NCBI RefSeq assembly: GCF_014083985.1
Contig: NZ_CP046907.1
Span: 4,192,501-4,256,500 of the forward strand
DNA: 64,000 nt
Source: Streptomyces sp. SCUT-3
Lineage (GTDB): Bacteria; Actinomycetota; Actinomycetes; Streptomycetales; Streptomycetaceae
Direction: 5' to 3'
This document shows positions 20,173-28,799 of the stretch, piece after piece. How positions within the stretch are numbered: position 1 is the first letter of the stretch; every line of letters begins with the position of its first letter. The notes under the pieces were generated by a model. That model was given only the letters and a program-made list of their open reading frames with translations, did no database searches and had not been told where the DNA came from. The translations under genes and the position numbers were made by a program.

Positions 20173-20430
20173 ATGGCACACAAGAAGGGCGCATCGTCCA
20201 CCCGGAACGGTCGCGACTCCAACGCTCAGCGGCTCGGCGTCAAGCGCTTCGGCGGCCAGGCCGTCAACGCCGGTGAGATCCTGGTCCGCCAGCGCGGCAC
20301 CCACTTCCACCCCGGTGTGAACGTGGGCCGCGGCGGCGACGACACGCTGTTCGCCCTCGCCGCCGGCGCGGTCGAGTTCGGCACGCGTCGTGGCCGCAAG
20401 GTCGTCAACATCGTCCCGGCCGCCGAGTAG
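20173..20430 (+). CDS. rpmA: 50S ribosomal protein L27
   Basis: Large-subunit protein whose N-terminal tail reaches the peptidyl-transferase centre. The 85-aa product starts directly with [21 protein letters not shown], so there is no cleavable N-terminal extension of the kind found in Firmicutes. The family motif [18 protein letters not shown] is intact. The ATG at 20173 lies 14 nt after rplU, with GAGGGAAG just before it. A long hairpin after the stop ends the operon before obg. Confidence 0.98.
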   Translation: MAHKKGASSTRNGRDSNAQRLGVKRFGGQAVNAGEILVRQRGTHFHPGVNVGRGGDDTLFALAAGAVEFGTRRGRKVVNIVPAAE

Positions 20431-20461
20431 TTCCGGCCCGGAGCGACACACAGACACAGCA

Positions 20462-20524
20462 CCGAGGGCGGACCCCTCTTCCCCTGCCCGGCACCGTCCG
20501 GGAGGGAAGAAGGGCCGCCCTCGG
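20462..20524 (+). terminator. rplU-rpmA terminator
   Basis: Long inverted repeat: outer arms 20462-20471 and 20515-20524 are a perfect 10-bp match, with further complementary C/T- and G/A-rich inner arms. Confidence 0.75.
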
Positions 20525-20670
20525 CGCGTTGAGCACGCATCGGCCGCACCGCACGCGCACGACCGGGACCTCCCGGCCGTACGGCGCGGCGGCGGCCGCC
20601 GGGACGGCCCGCTCCGCACGGCCGCCCCGCCCGGTACAACCCCCAGTTCGGACCCCAGGAGGCACCGACC

Positions 20671-22104
20671 ATGACCACCTTCGTGGACCGCGTCGAGCTG
20701 CACGTCGCCGCGGGTAACGGAGGCCACGGCTGCGCCTCCGTCCACCGTGAGAAGTTCAAGCCGCTCGGCGGACCCGACGGCGGCAACGGCGGCCGCGGCG
20801 GCGACGTGATCCTCGTCGTCGACCAGGACGTCACCACGCTGCTCGAGTACCACCACTCCCCGCACCGCAAGGCGACCAACGGCAAGCCCGGCGGCGGCGG
20901 ACACCGCACCGGCGCCGACGGCCAGGACCTGGTCCTGCCGGTGCCCGACGGCACCGTGGTGCTGACGAGGAGCGGCGAGGTGCTGGCCGACCTGGTCGGC
21001 CAGGGCACCACCTTCGTCGCCGCCCAGGGCGGCCGCGGCGGCCTCGGCAACGCGGCCCTGGCCTCGGCCCGCCGCAAGGCGCCCGGCTTCGCGCTGCTCG
21101 GCGAGCCCGGGGAGGAACGGGACATCGTCCTGGAGCTCAAGACCGTCGCCGACGTGGCGCTCGTGGGCTACCCCAGCGCCGGCAAGTCGTCGCTGATCTC
21201 GGTGCTCTCCGCGGCCAGGCCGAAGATCGCCGACTACCCCTTCACCACCCTGGTGCCCAACCTCGGCGTGGTCACCGCCGGCAGCACCGTCTACACCGTC
21301 GCGGACGTCCCCGGCCTGATCCCGGGCGCGAGTCAGGGCAAGGGGCTGGGGCTGGAGTTCCTGCGGCACGTGGAGCGCTGCGAGGTGCTGGTGCACGTCC
21401 TGGACTGCGCCACCCTGGAGTCCGAGCGGGACCCGGTCACCGACCTCGACACCATCGAGGCCGAGCTCGCCCAGTACGGCGGCCTGGAGGACCGGCCGCG
21501 CGTCGTCGCCCTCAACAAGACCGACGTGCCCGACGGCCAGGACCTGGCGGACATCATCCGCCCGGAGCTGGTCGAGCGCGGCTACCGGGTCTTCGACGTC
21601 TCCGCGGTCTCCCACAAGGGGCTCAAGGAGCTCTCCTTCGCGCTCGCCGGGATCGTCGCCGAGGCCCGGGCCGCCAAGCCGCACCAGGAGGCCACCCGCA
21701 TCGTCATCCGGCCCAAGGCGGTCGACGACGCCGGGTTCACGGTCACCGAGGAGGACGGCCTGTACCGGGTGCGCGGCGAGAAGCCGGAGCGCTGGGTGCG
21801 CCAGACCGACTTCTCCAACGACGAGGCCGTCGGCTACCTGGCGGACCGCCTGGCCCGCCTGGGCGTCGAGGAGGCGCTGCTCAAGGCCGGTGCGCGCGAG
21901 GGCGCCGAGGTCGTGATCGGCCCCGAGGAGAACGCGGTCGTCTTCGACTGGGAGCCCACCATGGCCACCGGCGCCGAGATGCTCGGGCGCCGCGGCGAGG
22001 ACCACCGCTTCGACGCCCCGCGGCCGGCCGCCCAGCGCCGCCGCGACCGCGACGCCGAGCGCGACGAGGCGCAGAAGGCGTTCGAGGACTTCGAGGCCTT
22101 CTAG
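20671..22104 (+). CDS. obgE: GTPase Obg
   Basis: Essential Obg-family GTPase that associates with the 50S subunit and links GTP level to growth; in Streptomyces it also affects aerial mycelium and spore formation. The 477-aa protein has the glycine-rich Obg fold (residues 1-158, [21 protein letters not shown]), the G domain (about 160-335) with G1 GYPSAGKSS near 166, switch [12 protein letters not shown] and NKTD, and an actinobacterial C-terminal OCT domain (about 350-425), then an acidic-basic tail. The ATG at 20671 follows AGGAGG. It is separated from rpmA by 240 bases and a terminator. A second terminator separates it from the convergent gene downstream. Confidence 0.97.
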   Translation: MTTFVDRVELHVAAGNGGHGCASVHREKFKPLGGPDGGNGGRGGDVILVVDQDVTTLLEYHHSPHRKATNGKPGGGGHRTGADGQDLVLPVPDGTVVLTRSGEVLADLVGQGTTFVAAQGGRGGLGNAALASARRKAPGFALLGEPGEERDIVLELKTVADVALVGYPSAGKSSLISVLSAARPKIADYPFTTLVPNLGVVTAGSTVYTVADVPGLIPGASQGKGLGLEFLRHVERCEVLVHVLDCATLESERDPVTDLDTIEAELAQYGGLEDRPRVVALNKTDVPDGQDLADIIRPELVERGYRVFDVSAVSHKGLKELSFALAGIVAEARAAKPHQEATRIVIRPKAVDDAGFTVTEEDGLYRVRGEKPERWVRQTDFSNDEAVGYLADRLARLGVEEALLKAGAREGAEVVIGPEENAVVFDWEPTMATGAEMLGRRGEDHRFDAPRPAAQRRRDRDAERDEAQKAFEDFEAF

Positions 22105-22128
22105 CCCCCGGGCGGGGGCCGGGAACAC

Positions 22129-22182
22129 CACGGGGCCCCGTCGTCCCCCGGCTGCGTGCCGGGCGGACGACGGGGCCCCGTG
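22129..22182. terminator. Bidirectional terminator between obg and the convergent gene
   Basis: Near-perfect inverted repeat of about 23 bp with one bulge (outer arms end at 22129 and 22182) in the 88-base gap between two convergent stops. Confidence 0.85.
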
Positions 22183-22192
22183 CCGTGTGCGG

Positions 22193-24307
22193 TCAGACCC
22201 CGACGGCCTCGCTGTCCTCGCTGCCGTCGCCGCCGTCACCGGAGGACCCGGAGGACTCCGGGTCCTCCGCGGCGTCCTCCCCCTGCGCGTGGGAGACCGG
22301 CAGCTGCGCCTCGCGGGCGGCCGCGCGGGCCCGGCGCTCCTCCGCCTTGCGGGCGAGGGCGAGGGCGGCGTCGTTGAACCGGACGGGGGAGGGCGGGTCG
22401 GCCGGGCCGAGCAGGTGCTCCTTGAGCTCGGCGCGGGCCGCCGCGTAGGGGTCCTTGGAGGGGTCGCGCACCGCGTCCAGCAGCGCGGGGACCTCCTTGG
22501 CCCCGGCCGTCAGCACCCAGGCCGCGCGCACCGTGGGGAATCCGGCGCGGAACTCCTCCTCGGCGAACCGGCTGGTGTTGGCGACCGCGTACGGCTTCTC
22601 GCTGGTCAGGTAGTCGGAGACCACGCTGGAGACGTCGCTGATCAGCAGGTCGGCCCGGTTGAAGCAGGAGTACAGGGCCGGGCGGGGGCCGGTGACGACC
22701 TGGTGCTCCCACTCCGGCAGCGACGACCAGTAGGCCCGGTCCCAGGCCGCCGCGGCCGCGTCCACGGCCGCGGCGCGGCCCTGCTCGGGACGGCCCTGGA
22801 GCATCATCCGCTCCGTCTCGTCCGAGCTGGTCCGGAAGGAGGACTTGGTGAGGGCGTCGAGCTCCTCGGTGCGGCGGCGCAGCTCCTCGGCGGCCCCGGC
22901 GTCCGGGCGGGTGCGGCCGGGCTCGGCGGCCCGCACCCGGTTCGCCTCCTCGATCATGGCCATGATGCGCGCGTTGGCGGCCCCGGCCCGCGGGTCCACC
23001 GAGCCGGTCATCGGGTGCGGCTTGTACAGCAGCCGCACCTTCGGGTCGGCGAGCAGCTCGCGGACGATGTTCTCGCCGGCCAGGATCACCGAGGTGTTGC
23101 CCGGGTCGTCGGTCCAGCCCTCCCAGGTGGGGGCGTACAGGACGGTGGTGAGCTCGCCGGTGGGGGCGCCGGTGTAGGGGGCGATGGGGGCCAGCTGGGG
23201 CCGCCCGACCTCGACCACGTCGCGGTCGTCCACGCCGATGTCGGCCAGCTGGTAGCGGTCGCGGGCCGCGGGGCCGGCCACCCACACCTCGTCGTAGGCC
23301 TTGGCGTACGGGTTGCAGCTGGAGAGCTTGTCGCTCTCCCCGTGGTTGATGAAGGCGTGCTTGATCGAGGGGATGCGCAGGATCTGCGAGGTCTTCCCGG
23401 AGTTGGCCGGGTGCAGCAGCACGTTCAGCGTGGTGTGCTCCAGCCGCATCAGGTTGGCGACCTTGGGGATGCACACGACCGGCACGTCGGTGGCCTCGAT
23501 CTTCTGCATCATGAAGCGCTCGCGCAGCACGATGATCGGGTTTCCGTCGAGGCCGGCCAGGGTGGAGAGCCACATGTTCGCCTGGTAGGCGGAGGTGGTG
23601 CCGCCGGAGAAGTACAGGCCGACGGTGGGCCGGTAGGCGGCCAGCCAGGAGTCCAGCCACTCCAGGACCTTCTGGTCGCTCGGGGTGCGGCGCCCGGGCA
23701 GCAGCCAGGACGCGAGGTGGACGGTGCCGCCCAGGGCGAGGGCCAGCCCTGCGGCCAGGCCGATCCCGCCCCACGTCGCGTCGGCGGTCGCGGCGGTGGC
23801 CAGCAGGCCGGCCGAGACCGGGACGGAGAAGTACAGCAGGCGGTGGCCGGCACGGCGGGTGAGCAGGCGCGGCGGGGCGGCGGTCAGCCTCAGCCCGGAG
23901 GTGTCGATGTTGCGGGTGAGCACCGGCAGGGTGCGGTCCCGGCGCACCACCACCGCGACCGCCTGGCACGCGAAGTGCAGCAGGTAGAACACCAGGAGCG
24001 CGCCGACCAGCGGAAAGTGCTCCGCCATCGGGTTTATCCCCTCGATCCTCAGCAGACCGACCAGGATGATCATGTCCCGTGCCAGCTGCCGCACGGTGAC
24101 GTCCATGCGGATCTTGCCGAGCAGGGAGACCAGGCCCGGCCGGGACCGGTGCAGGTACAGGTCGAGTGCGAGGCCCAGCGCGGTGGCCGCGACCAGCAGC
24201 GGCACGTTCGGCAGCACGGCACCCGCGAGCTGGAGGGCGAACGTCGCCATCAGCGCGGTGAGGGTGGCCAGCTGCGCAGCGCGTTGGGGGGAACCGGCAG
24301 AGGGCAC
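22193..24307 (-). CDS. Membrane protein with TagF-like glycerophosphotransferase domain
   Basis: A 704-aa protein. The N-terminal ~230 residues contain several hydrophobic segments (about 15-50, 75-95, 97-120, 160-200). The C-terminal ~400 residues resemble the CDP-glycerol:poly(glycerophosphate) glycerophosphotransferase (TagF) fold: HGESDK near 350, VLYAPTWEG, RLLYKPHPMTGS, and the CDP-binding segment LISDVSSVVSDYLTSEKPYA. Such enzymes polymerise poly(alditol phosphate) at the cytoplasmic face of the membrane. The GTG start is at 24307 with AGGAG upstream on the minus strand. The tail is Ala/Glu/Ser/Gly-rich. The S. coelicolor mre-to-nadD region includes genes for a polydiglycosylphosphate wall polymer, so a role in that pathway is likely but unproven; the true substrate may be a diglycosyl phosphate unit rather than glycerol phosphate. 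Confidence 0.85.
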   Translation of the reverse strand: MPSAGSPQRAAQLATLTALMATFALQLAGAVLPNVPLLVAATALGLALDLYLHRSRPGLVSLLGKIRMDVTVRQLARDMIILVGLLRIEGINPMAEHFPLVGALLVFYLLHFACQAVAVVVRRDRTLPVLTRNIDTSGLRLTAAPPRLLTRRAGHRLLYFSVPVSAGLLATAATADATWGGIGLAAGLALALGGTVHLASWLLPGRRTPSDQKVLEWLDSWLAAYRPTVGLYFSGGTTSAYQANMWLSTLAGLDGNPIIVLRERFMMQKIEATDVPVVCIPKVANLMRLEHTTLNVLLHPANSGKTSQILRIPSIKHAFINHGESDKLSSCNPYAKAYDEVWVAGPAARDRYQLADIGVDDRDVVEVGRPQLAPIAPYTGAPTGELTTVLYAPTWEGWTDDPGNTSVILAGENIVRELLADPKVRLLYKPHPMTGSVDPRAGAANARIMAMIEEANRVRAAEPGRTRPDAGAAEELRRRTEELDALTKSSFRTSSDETERMMLQGRPEQGRAAAVDAAAAAWDRAYWSSLPEWEHQVVTGPRPALYSCFNRADLLISDVSSVVSDYLTSEKPYAVANTSRFAEEEFRAGFPTVRAAWVLTAGAKEVPALLDAVRDPSKDPYAAARAELKEHLLGPADPPSPVRFNDAALALARKAEERRARAAAREAQLPVSHAQGEDAAEDPESSGSSGDGGDGSEDSEAVGV

Positions 24308-24617
24308 GGTGAGGACTCCTGGCAGAGGGTCGAAGGTGTTCCGGGGGACGGCCTGAGCCGGCCCGCGCCCGACGGCGGCTGCGTACGCCGGCGGGGGATG
24401 TCAAGCCTTGAAAGTATGACGCCCGCCCGTCCGGTGACAATCCGGGGTGGCCCCCTCCACCCGACGTGTCGGCTCCTCCCCACGCTTCCTTCACTTCTCC
24501 CCGAGCCGGGCCGGACGTGTCGGGGTCCGCCCGCCGGAACGCGCAGGCGTCGTCCGGCCCGGCTCGCGTAGATTGCAGGGACGGAGCACGCACACGGAAC
24601 AAGCAGTGGGGACGAAC
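24308..24617. other. Divergent intergenic region
   Basis: 310 bases between the TagF-like gene (minus) and proB (plus). It must hold two divergent promoters. I see a possible TAGATT -10 near 24570 for proB but no convincing -35, no riboswitch and no gene. Confidence 0.4.
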
Positions 24618-25781
24618 GTGGCAGGGGCGTTGCGCAGCGAGGTGACCGCGGCGCGCAGGATCGTGGTCAAGATCGGGTCGTCGTCGCTGACGACGGCCTC
24701 GGGCGGACTGGACGCGGACCGGGTGGACGCCCTGGTCAACGTCCTGGCCAGGGCTCGCGGCGACGTCCCCTACGGCGGCAGGCCCCCCGGTGCGCACGGC
24801 GGGCCCGAGATCGTGCTCGTCTCCTCCGGCGCGATCGCCGCCGGCCTGGCCCCGCTGGGCCTGAAGAAGCGGCCGAGGGACCTGGCCCGCCAGCAGGCGG
24901 CGGCCAGCGTCGGCCAGGGCCTCCTGGTCGCCCGCTACACCGCCTCCTTCGCCCGGTACGGGGTGCGCGTCGGGCAGGTCCTGCTGACCACCGACGACGT
25001 CGCCCGCCGCGCGCACTACCGCAACGCCTACCGCACCCTGGAAAAACTGCTGTCGATGGGCGCCATGCCGATCGTCAACGAGAACGACACGGTGGCCACG
25101 GACGAGATCCGGTTCGGCGACAACGACCGCCTCGCCGCCCTGGTCGCCCACCTCGTCCACGCCGACCTGCTGGTGCTGCTCTCCGACGTGGACGGCCTGT
25201 ACGACGGCGATCCCCGCATCCCGGGCACCACCCGCATCGACGAGGTCCGCGGGGAGGAGGACCTGGAGGGGGTCTCCATCGGCAGTGCGGGCAAGGCCGG
25301 GGTCGGCACCGGCGGGATGGTGACCAAGGTCGAGGCGGCGCGGATCGCCTCCGACGCGGGCATCCCGGTCGTGCTCACCTCGGCCGTGCACGCGGCCGAC
25401 GCCCTGGCCGGCCGCCGGACGGGCACCCTGTTCCACCCCACCGGCAGGCGGTCGGCCGACCGCCTGCTGTGGCTGGCGCACGCCAGCGCGCCCCGCGGGG
25501 CGCTCACCCTGGACGGCGGTGCCGTCGAGGCGGTCGTCCACCGCCGCAAGTCGCTGCTCCCGGCGGGCATCGCCGGCGTGGAGGGGCACTTCGCCGCGGG
25601 CGACCCGGTGGACCTTCTTGACGAAAACGGCCACGCCGTCGCCCGCGGACTGGTCAACTTTGACGCGAAGGAACTGCCCCGGCTGCTCGGCCGGTCCACC
25701 AGGGAACTGGCCCGGGAGCTGGGCCCGGCGTACGAGCGGGAGGTCGTGCACCGGGACGACCTGGTCCTGCTGCCCCGCTGA
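24618..25781 (+). CDS. proB: Glutamate 5-kinase
   Basis: First step of proline synthesis: phosphorylates glutamate to gamma-glutamyl phosphate, which ProA reduces. The 387-aa protein has an amino-acid-kinase domain (IVVKIGSSSLTT at the N-terminus, IVLVSSGAIAAGLAPLGL, MPIVNENDTVATDEIRFGDND) and a C-terminal PUA domain starting near residue 295. GTG at 24618 is chosen because GGGGA lies 5 nt upstream and the product MAGALRSEVTAARRIVVK matches the family; an in-frame GTG at 24606 is the alternative. A basic, glycine-rich insertion (GGRPPGAHGGPEIVLVSSG) lies before the SSGA motif. A gene of unknown function separates it from proA. Feedback inhibition by proline is usual in the family. Confidence 0.96.
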   Translation: MAGALRSEVTAARRIVVKIGSSSLTTASGGLDADRVDALVNVLARARGDVPYGGRPPGAHGGPEIVLVSSGAIAAGLAPLGLKKRPRDLARQQAAASVGQGLLVARYTASFARYGVRVGQVLLTTDDVARRAHYRNAYRTLEKLLSMGAMPIVNENDTVATDEIRFGDNDRLAALVAHLVHADLLVLLSDVDGLYDGDPRIPGTTRIDEVRGEEDLEGVSIGSAGKAGVGTGGMVTKVEAARIASDAGIPVVLTSAVHAADALAGRRTGTLFHPTGRRSADRLLWLAHASAPRGALTLDGGAVEAVVHRRKSLLPAGIAGVEGHFAAGDPVDLLDENGHAVARGLVNFDAKELPRLLGRSTRELARELGPAYEREVVHRDDLVLLPR

Positions 25782-25823
25782 CGGGGAGGGCGCGGCCGGC
25801 ACACGCCGAACGGGAGGCCACCG

Positions 25824-26390
25824 GTGGAACGACGAGCGCGACCGGGGGAGCGGGAGGCGGTCCGCAGGACCTCCGGGCGGGCACCGGCCGGCGCCGCGCC
25901 GCTCCGGGCCGTACGGGACACCGCCCCGCCGGACGCCGACCCGCCGGACGCGGACGGGCAGGGCGCCGGCCCGCAGAGCGCGGACGCACCGGACGCGGAC
26001 ACGCCGGAGGCGCACCTGCGGGAGGCCCCCGGGGCCCGGCAGGAGGGGCCGTCCCGCCTGTGGCACGTGACGCTCAGCGCCTCCGGACCCCGGACGCCGC
26101 TGCCCCGGGTGCGCGGCGCGATGGAGAGGTTCTCCCAGGCGCACCCCTTCCTGCCCGCCGTCCGCTACGCGGCCGACCGCGCCGAGATCCGGTACTGGGA
26201 GGAGGCCCGCGACCTGCACGACGCGGCGGCCGTCGCCCTGCGGCTGTGGGGCGAGCACCGTTCCAGCGCGGGGCTCCCGCCGTGGGAGATCGTCGGCCTC
26301 GAGGTCATCGACCGCCGGACATACCGGCAGCGGGTCGCCGAGGGCTGCGGCCCGGCCCCGGCCGTGGCGGCCGGGGTCCACCCCTTCTGA
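25824..26390 (+). CDS. Conserved protein of unknown function between proB and proA
   Basis: A 188-aa protein. The first ~75 residues are low-complexity, rich in Pro, Asp, Ala and Arg, with short repeats of PPDAD type, and probably disordered. The last ~110 residues look folded and are, from memory, conserved among Streptomyces at this position: RLWHVTLSASGPRTPL, AHPFLPAVRYAADRAEIRYW, EEARDLHDAAAVALRLWGEH, LPPWEIVGLEVIDRRTY, ending GVHPF. I recognise no catalytic motif, signal peptide or membrane segment. The GTG at 25824 is taken; a later start near the folded part is possible. It lies 42 bases after proB and is probably cotranscribed, which hints at a link to proline synthesis but proves nothing. 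Confidence 0.75.
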   Translation: MERRARPGEREAVRRTSGRAPAGAAPLRAVRDTAPPDADPPDADGQGAGPQSADAPDADTPEAHLREAPGARQEGPSRLWHVTLSASGPRTPLPRVRGAMERFSQAHPFLPAVRYAADRAEIRYWEEARDLHDAAAVALRLWGEHRSSAGLPPWEIVGLEVIDRRTYRQRVAEGCGPAPAVAAGVHPF

Positions 26391-26392
26391 GG

Positions 26393-26434
26393 GCTCCGCT
26401 CCGGCCTCCGGGGGTTCCGCTCCGGCCTCCGGGG
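26393..26434 (+). repeat. 21-bp tandem repeat after a stop codon
   Basis: Two near-identical 21-bp units (core TTCCGCTCCGGCCTCCGGGG) begin two bases after the stop of the preceding gene. Confidence 0.7.
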
Positions 26435-26553
26435 CGCACCCCTGCGGGCTCCCGGACCGCGGCCCCGCCCGGCCCCCGGGCGTTCGCGGGGCGACCGGCC
26501 GCGGCCCCGTCCCGAGGGCCGGAACGGGACGCCGCCGCCCCGGACCCGCCCAG

Positions 26554-26559
26554 TACCCT
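26554..26559 (+). promoter_or_regulatory. -10 element upstream of proA
   Basis: TACCCT fits TAnnnT and lies 8 nt before the proA ATG without a ribosome binding site, suggesting a leaderless transcript separate from proB. Confidence 0.45.
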
Positions 26560-26567
26560 CTGCTGGT

Positions 26568-27851
26568 ATGAGCAGCGCATCGAACTCGCCCGTCCTGGAG
26601 ACCGCCCGCCGCGCCCGGGAGGCCGCAGCCGTCCTCGCCCCGCTGTCGCGGGAGGCCCGGGACCGCGCGCTGCTGGCCGTCGCCGACGCTCTGGTCGCCC
26701 GCACCGCGGAGATCGTCGACGCCAACATCGTGGACGTGGAGAAGGCGCGGGCGGCCGGCACCGCGGAGTCGGTCGTGGACCGGCTGACCCTCACCCCGGA
26801 GCGGGTGGCCGCCATCGCCTCCGACGTGCGCGACGTGGTGGCGCTGCCCGACCCGGTCGGCGAGGTGGTCCGCGGCTCCACCCTCCCCAACGGCCTGGAG
26901 CTGCGGCAGGTCCGGGTCCCGCTCGGCGTGGTCGGCATCATCTACGAGGCCCGGCCCAACGTCACGGTGGACGCCGCAGTGCTGTGCCTGAAGTCCGGCA
27001 ACGCGGTCCTGCTGCGCGGATCCTCCTCCGCCTACGCCTCCAACACCGCCCTGGTGAACGTCCTGCGCGACGCGGTGGCCGGCGCGGGCCTGCCGGCCGA
27101 CGCGGTGCAGCTGGTGCCCGGCGAGAGCCGGGACTCGGTCAAGGAGCTGATGACCGCCCGGGGCCTGGTCGACGTCCTGATCCCGCGCGGCGGCGCCTCG
27201 CTGATCCGCACGGTCGTCCAGGAGTCCACGGTCCCGGTGATCGAGACCGGCACCGGCAACTGCCACGTCTACGTCGACGAGCACGCCGACCTGGACACGG
27301 CGGTGCGGATCCTGGTCAACGCCAAGGCGCAGCGCCCCAGCGTGTGCAACGCGGCCGAGACGGTGCTGGTGCACGAGGCGGTGGCCGGCGAGTTCCTGCC
27401 GATGGCGCTGGCCGCGCTCGGCGAGGCCGGGGTGACCGTGCACGGCGACGAGCGCTGGCAGGCCGCCGCACGGGGCGGGGAGGAGCAGGGCGCGACGGTC
27501 GTCCCGGCCACCGACGAGGACTGGGAGACCGAGTACCTCTCCTACGACATCGCCGCCGCCGTGGTGCCCTCGCTGGACGCCGCAGTGCAGCACATCCGCC
27601 GCTGGTCCTCCGGGCACACCGAGGCGATCGTCACCCGCGACCAGGGCGCGGCCCGCGCCTTCACCGCCCGGGTGGACTCCGCCGCGGTGATGGTCAATGC
27701 CTCCACCCGCTTCACCGACGGCGGGCAGTTCGGCTTCGGCGCGGAGATCGGCATCTCCACCCAGAAGCTGCACGCCCGCGGCCCGATGGGCCTGCCCGAG
27801 CTGACCTCCACGAAGTACGTGGTCACCGGCGACGGGCACGTCCGGCCGTAG
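26568..27851 (+). CDS. proA: Gamma-glutamyl phosphate reductase
   Basis: Second step of proline synthesis: NADPH-dependent reduction of gamma-glutamyl phosphate to glutamate 5-semialdehyde. The 427-aa length is standard. Family motifs include [46 protein letters not shown], and the catalytic cysteine C260 in [12 protein letters not shown]. The C-terminus has the expected [17 protein letters not shown]. The ATG at 26568 has a TACCCT -10 box 8 nt upstream and no ribosome binding site, so it may be made from a leaderless mRNA. It is separated from the upstream gene by 177 bases that include a 21-bp tandem repeat. Confidence 0.97.
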   Translation: MSSASNSPVLETARRAREAAAVLAPLSREARDRALLAVADALVARTAEIVDANIVDVEKARAAGTAESVVDRLTLTPERVAAIASDVRDVVALPDPVGEVVRGSTLPNGLELRQVRVPLGVVGIIYEARPNVTVDAAVLCLKSGNAVLLRGSSSAYASNTALVNVLRDAVAGAGLPADAVQLVPGESRDSVKELMTARGLVDVLIPRGGASLIRTVVQESTVPVIETGTGNCHVYVDEHADLDTAVRILVNAKAQRPSVCNAAETVLVHEAVAGEFLPMALAALGEAGVTVHGDERWQAAARGGEEQGATVVPATDEDWETEYLSYDIAAAVVPSLDAAVQHIRRWSSGHTEAIVTRDQGAARAFTARVDSAAVMVNASTRFTDGGQFGFGAEIGISTQKLHARGPMGLPELTSTKYVVTGDGHVRP

Positions 27852-28028
27852 GGGGAGACCCGGGACGGGGTGCGGGGGAGCCCGCGGGGTCCCCCGTACG
27901 GAGCAGTGCGGTTCCAGCAGCGCGGTTCCCGCACCGCGGCCCGGTGCCGGGCGGCCGGACCCCGGTCCCGCGCGGAGTTTCGTGGATTTCCCCGCCCGCG
28001 GGGGCGCTGTCGGTAATACGCTGGAGCG

Positions 28029-28577
28029 ATGCCGGACGATGTGGGGGGCACGCCGCCCGAGGACGGTAGTGACCACGAGAGCCGCCACCACGGAGAAGCG
28101 GACGACGAGTTCGCGGCCGTGGTCCTCGACGAGGACTTCGTCAGGTCCGCGCCCGTGCACGAGCCGACGGCCGCCGAGCGGCTGCTCGCGGCCGCGCGGG
28201 CCCGGGCCGAGGCCGAACGCGGCCGCCCGGCCGGCAGGGACGGCTTCGGACCGCCGTACGAGGAGCACGGCCGGGAGCACGACGGCGAGTGGGACGACTT
28301 CGAGGACGACTCCCCGGACGGCTACCCGCCCCTCAGCCGGCGTTCCCGCCCGGGCCGCTGGCACCGCACCGTCGCCTGGGTCCTGGCCCTGGTCATGGGC
28401 ATCGGCGTCGTCGCCCTGACGGTGCTTGCCGTCTACCGGGGGGCGTCCTCCGGGCGCCAGCAGCCGACGCCTGTGCCCACCGGCACCAGCCGGTTCGACC
28501 CTCCGGCCTCCGGCCTCCCGGTGCTCCCGCCGGTGGCCGAGCACACCCCGCCGGTCCACGCCCCGCCGGTCCCCTGA
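28029..28577 (+). CDS. SCO2584-like membrane protein, probable spore-wall factor
   Basis: A 182-aa protein with an acidic cytoplasmic N-terminus of about 110 residues, one transmembrane helix at about 112-134 (TVAWVLALVMGIGVVALTVLAV), and a short Pro-rich exterior tail ending PPVP. The N-terminal motif FAAVVLDEDFVRSAPVHEP followed by TAAERLLAA also occurs, in altered form, in the next gene product. Position after proA matches SCO2584, reported in S. coelicolor as part of the MreB-associated spore-wall complex; I recall this and did not verify it. The ATG at 28029 has GGAG at 28022-28025, very close. A block of 18-bp tandem repeats starts directly after the stop, so the 3' end may be evolving by repeat slippage. 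Confidence 0.75.
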   Translation: MPDDVGGTPPEDGSDHESRHHGEADDEFAAVVLDEDFVRSAPVHEPTAAERLLAAARARAEAERGRPAGRDGFGPPYEEHGREHDGEWDDFEDDSPDGYPPLSRRSRPGRWHRTVAWVLALVMGIGVVALTVLAVYRGASSGRQQPTPVPTGTSRFDPPASGLPVLPPVAEHTPPVHAPPVP

Positions 28578-28643
28578 GGTCCGCCAACCTCCTGCGGTCC
28601 GCCGACCTCCTGCGGTCCGCCGACCTCCCGCGGCCCGCCGACG
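28578..28643 (+). repeat. 18-bp tandem repeat after a stop codon
   Basis: Three full units (28578-28595, 28596-28613, 28614-28631) and two thirds of a fourth, core GGTCCGCCGACCTCCTGC, starting at the first base after the stop. Confidence 0.85.
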
Positions 28644-28787
28644 CCCTCCCGCCCTGCGCGTCCCGCGGGCCGGCCGGGCCCGGGTCCCCGGCGGGGCCCG
28701 GAGCCCGGGGCGGCCTGCGAACCCGGGCGTCGAGAGGCTGTCAGGACTCCGTCCACCACCGGACGTTCCTCCCGCGCCGCTCCGGCC

Positions 28788-28793
28788 TACCCT
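28788..28793 (+). promoter_or_regulatory. -10 element for leaderless SCO2583-like gene
   Basis: TACCCT (TAnnnT) lies 6 nt before the ATG at 28800 with no ribosome binding site between. Confidence 0.5.
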
Positions 28794-28799
28794 GGTTAC

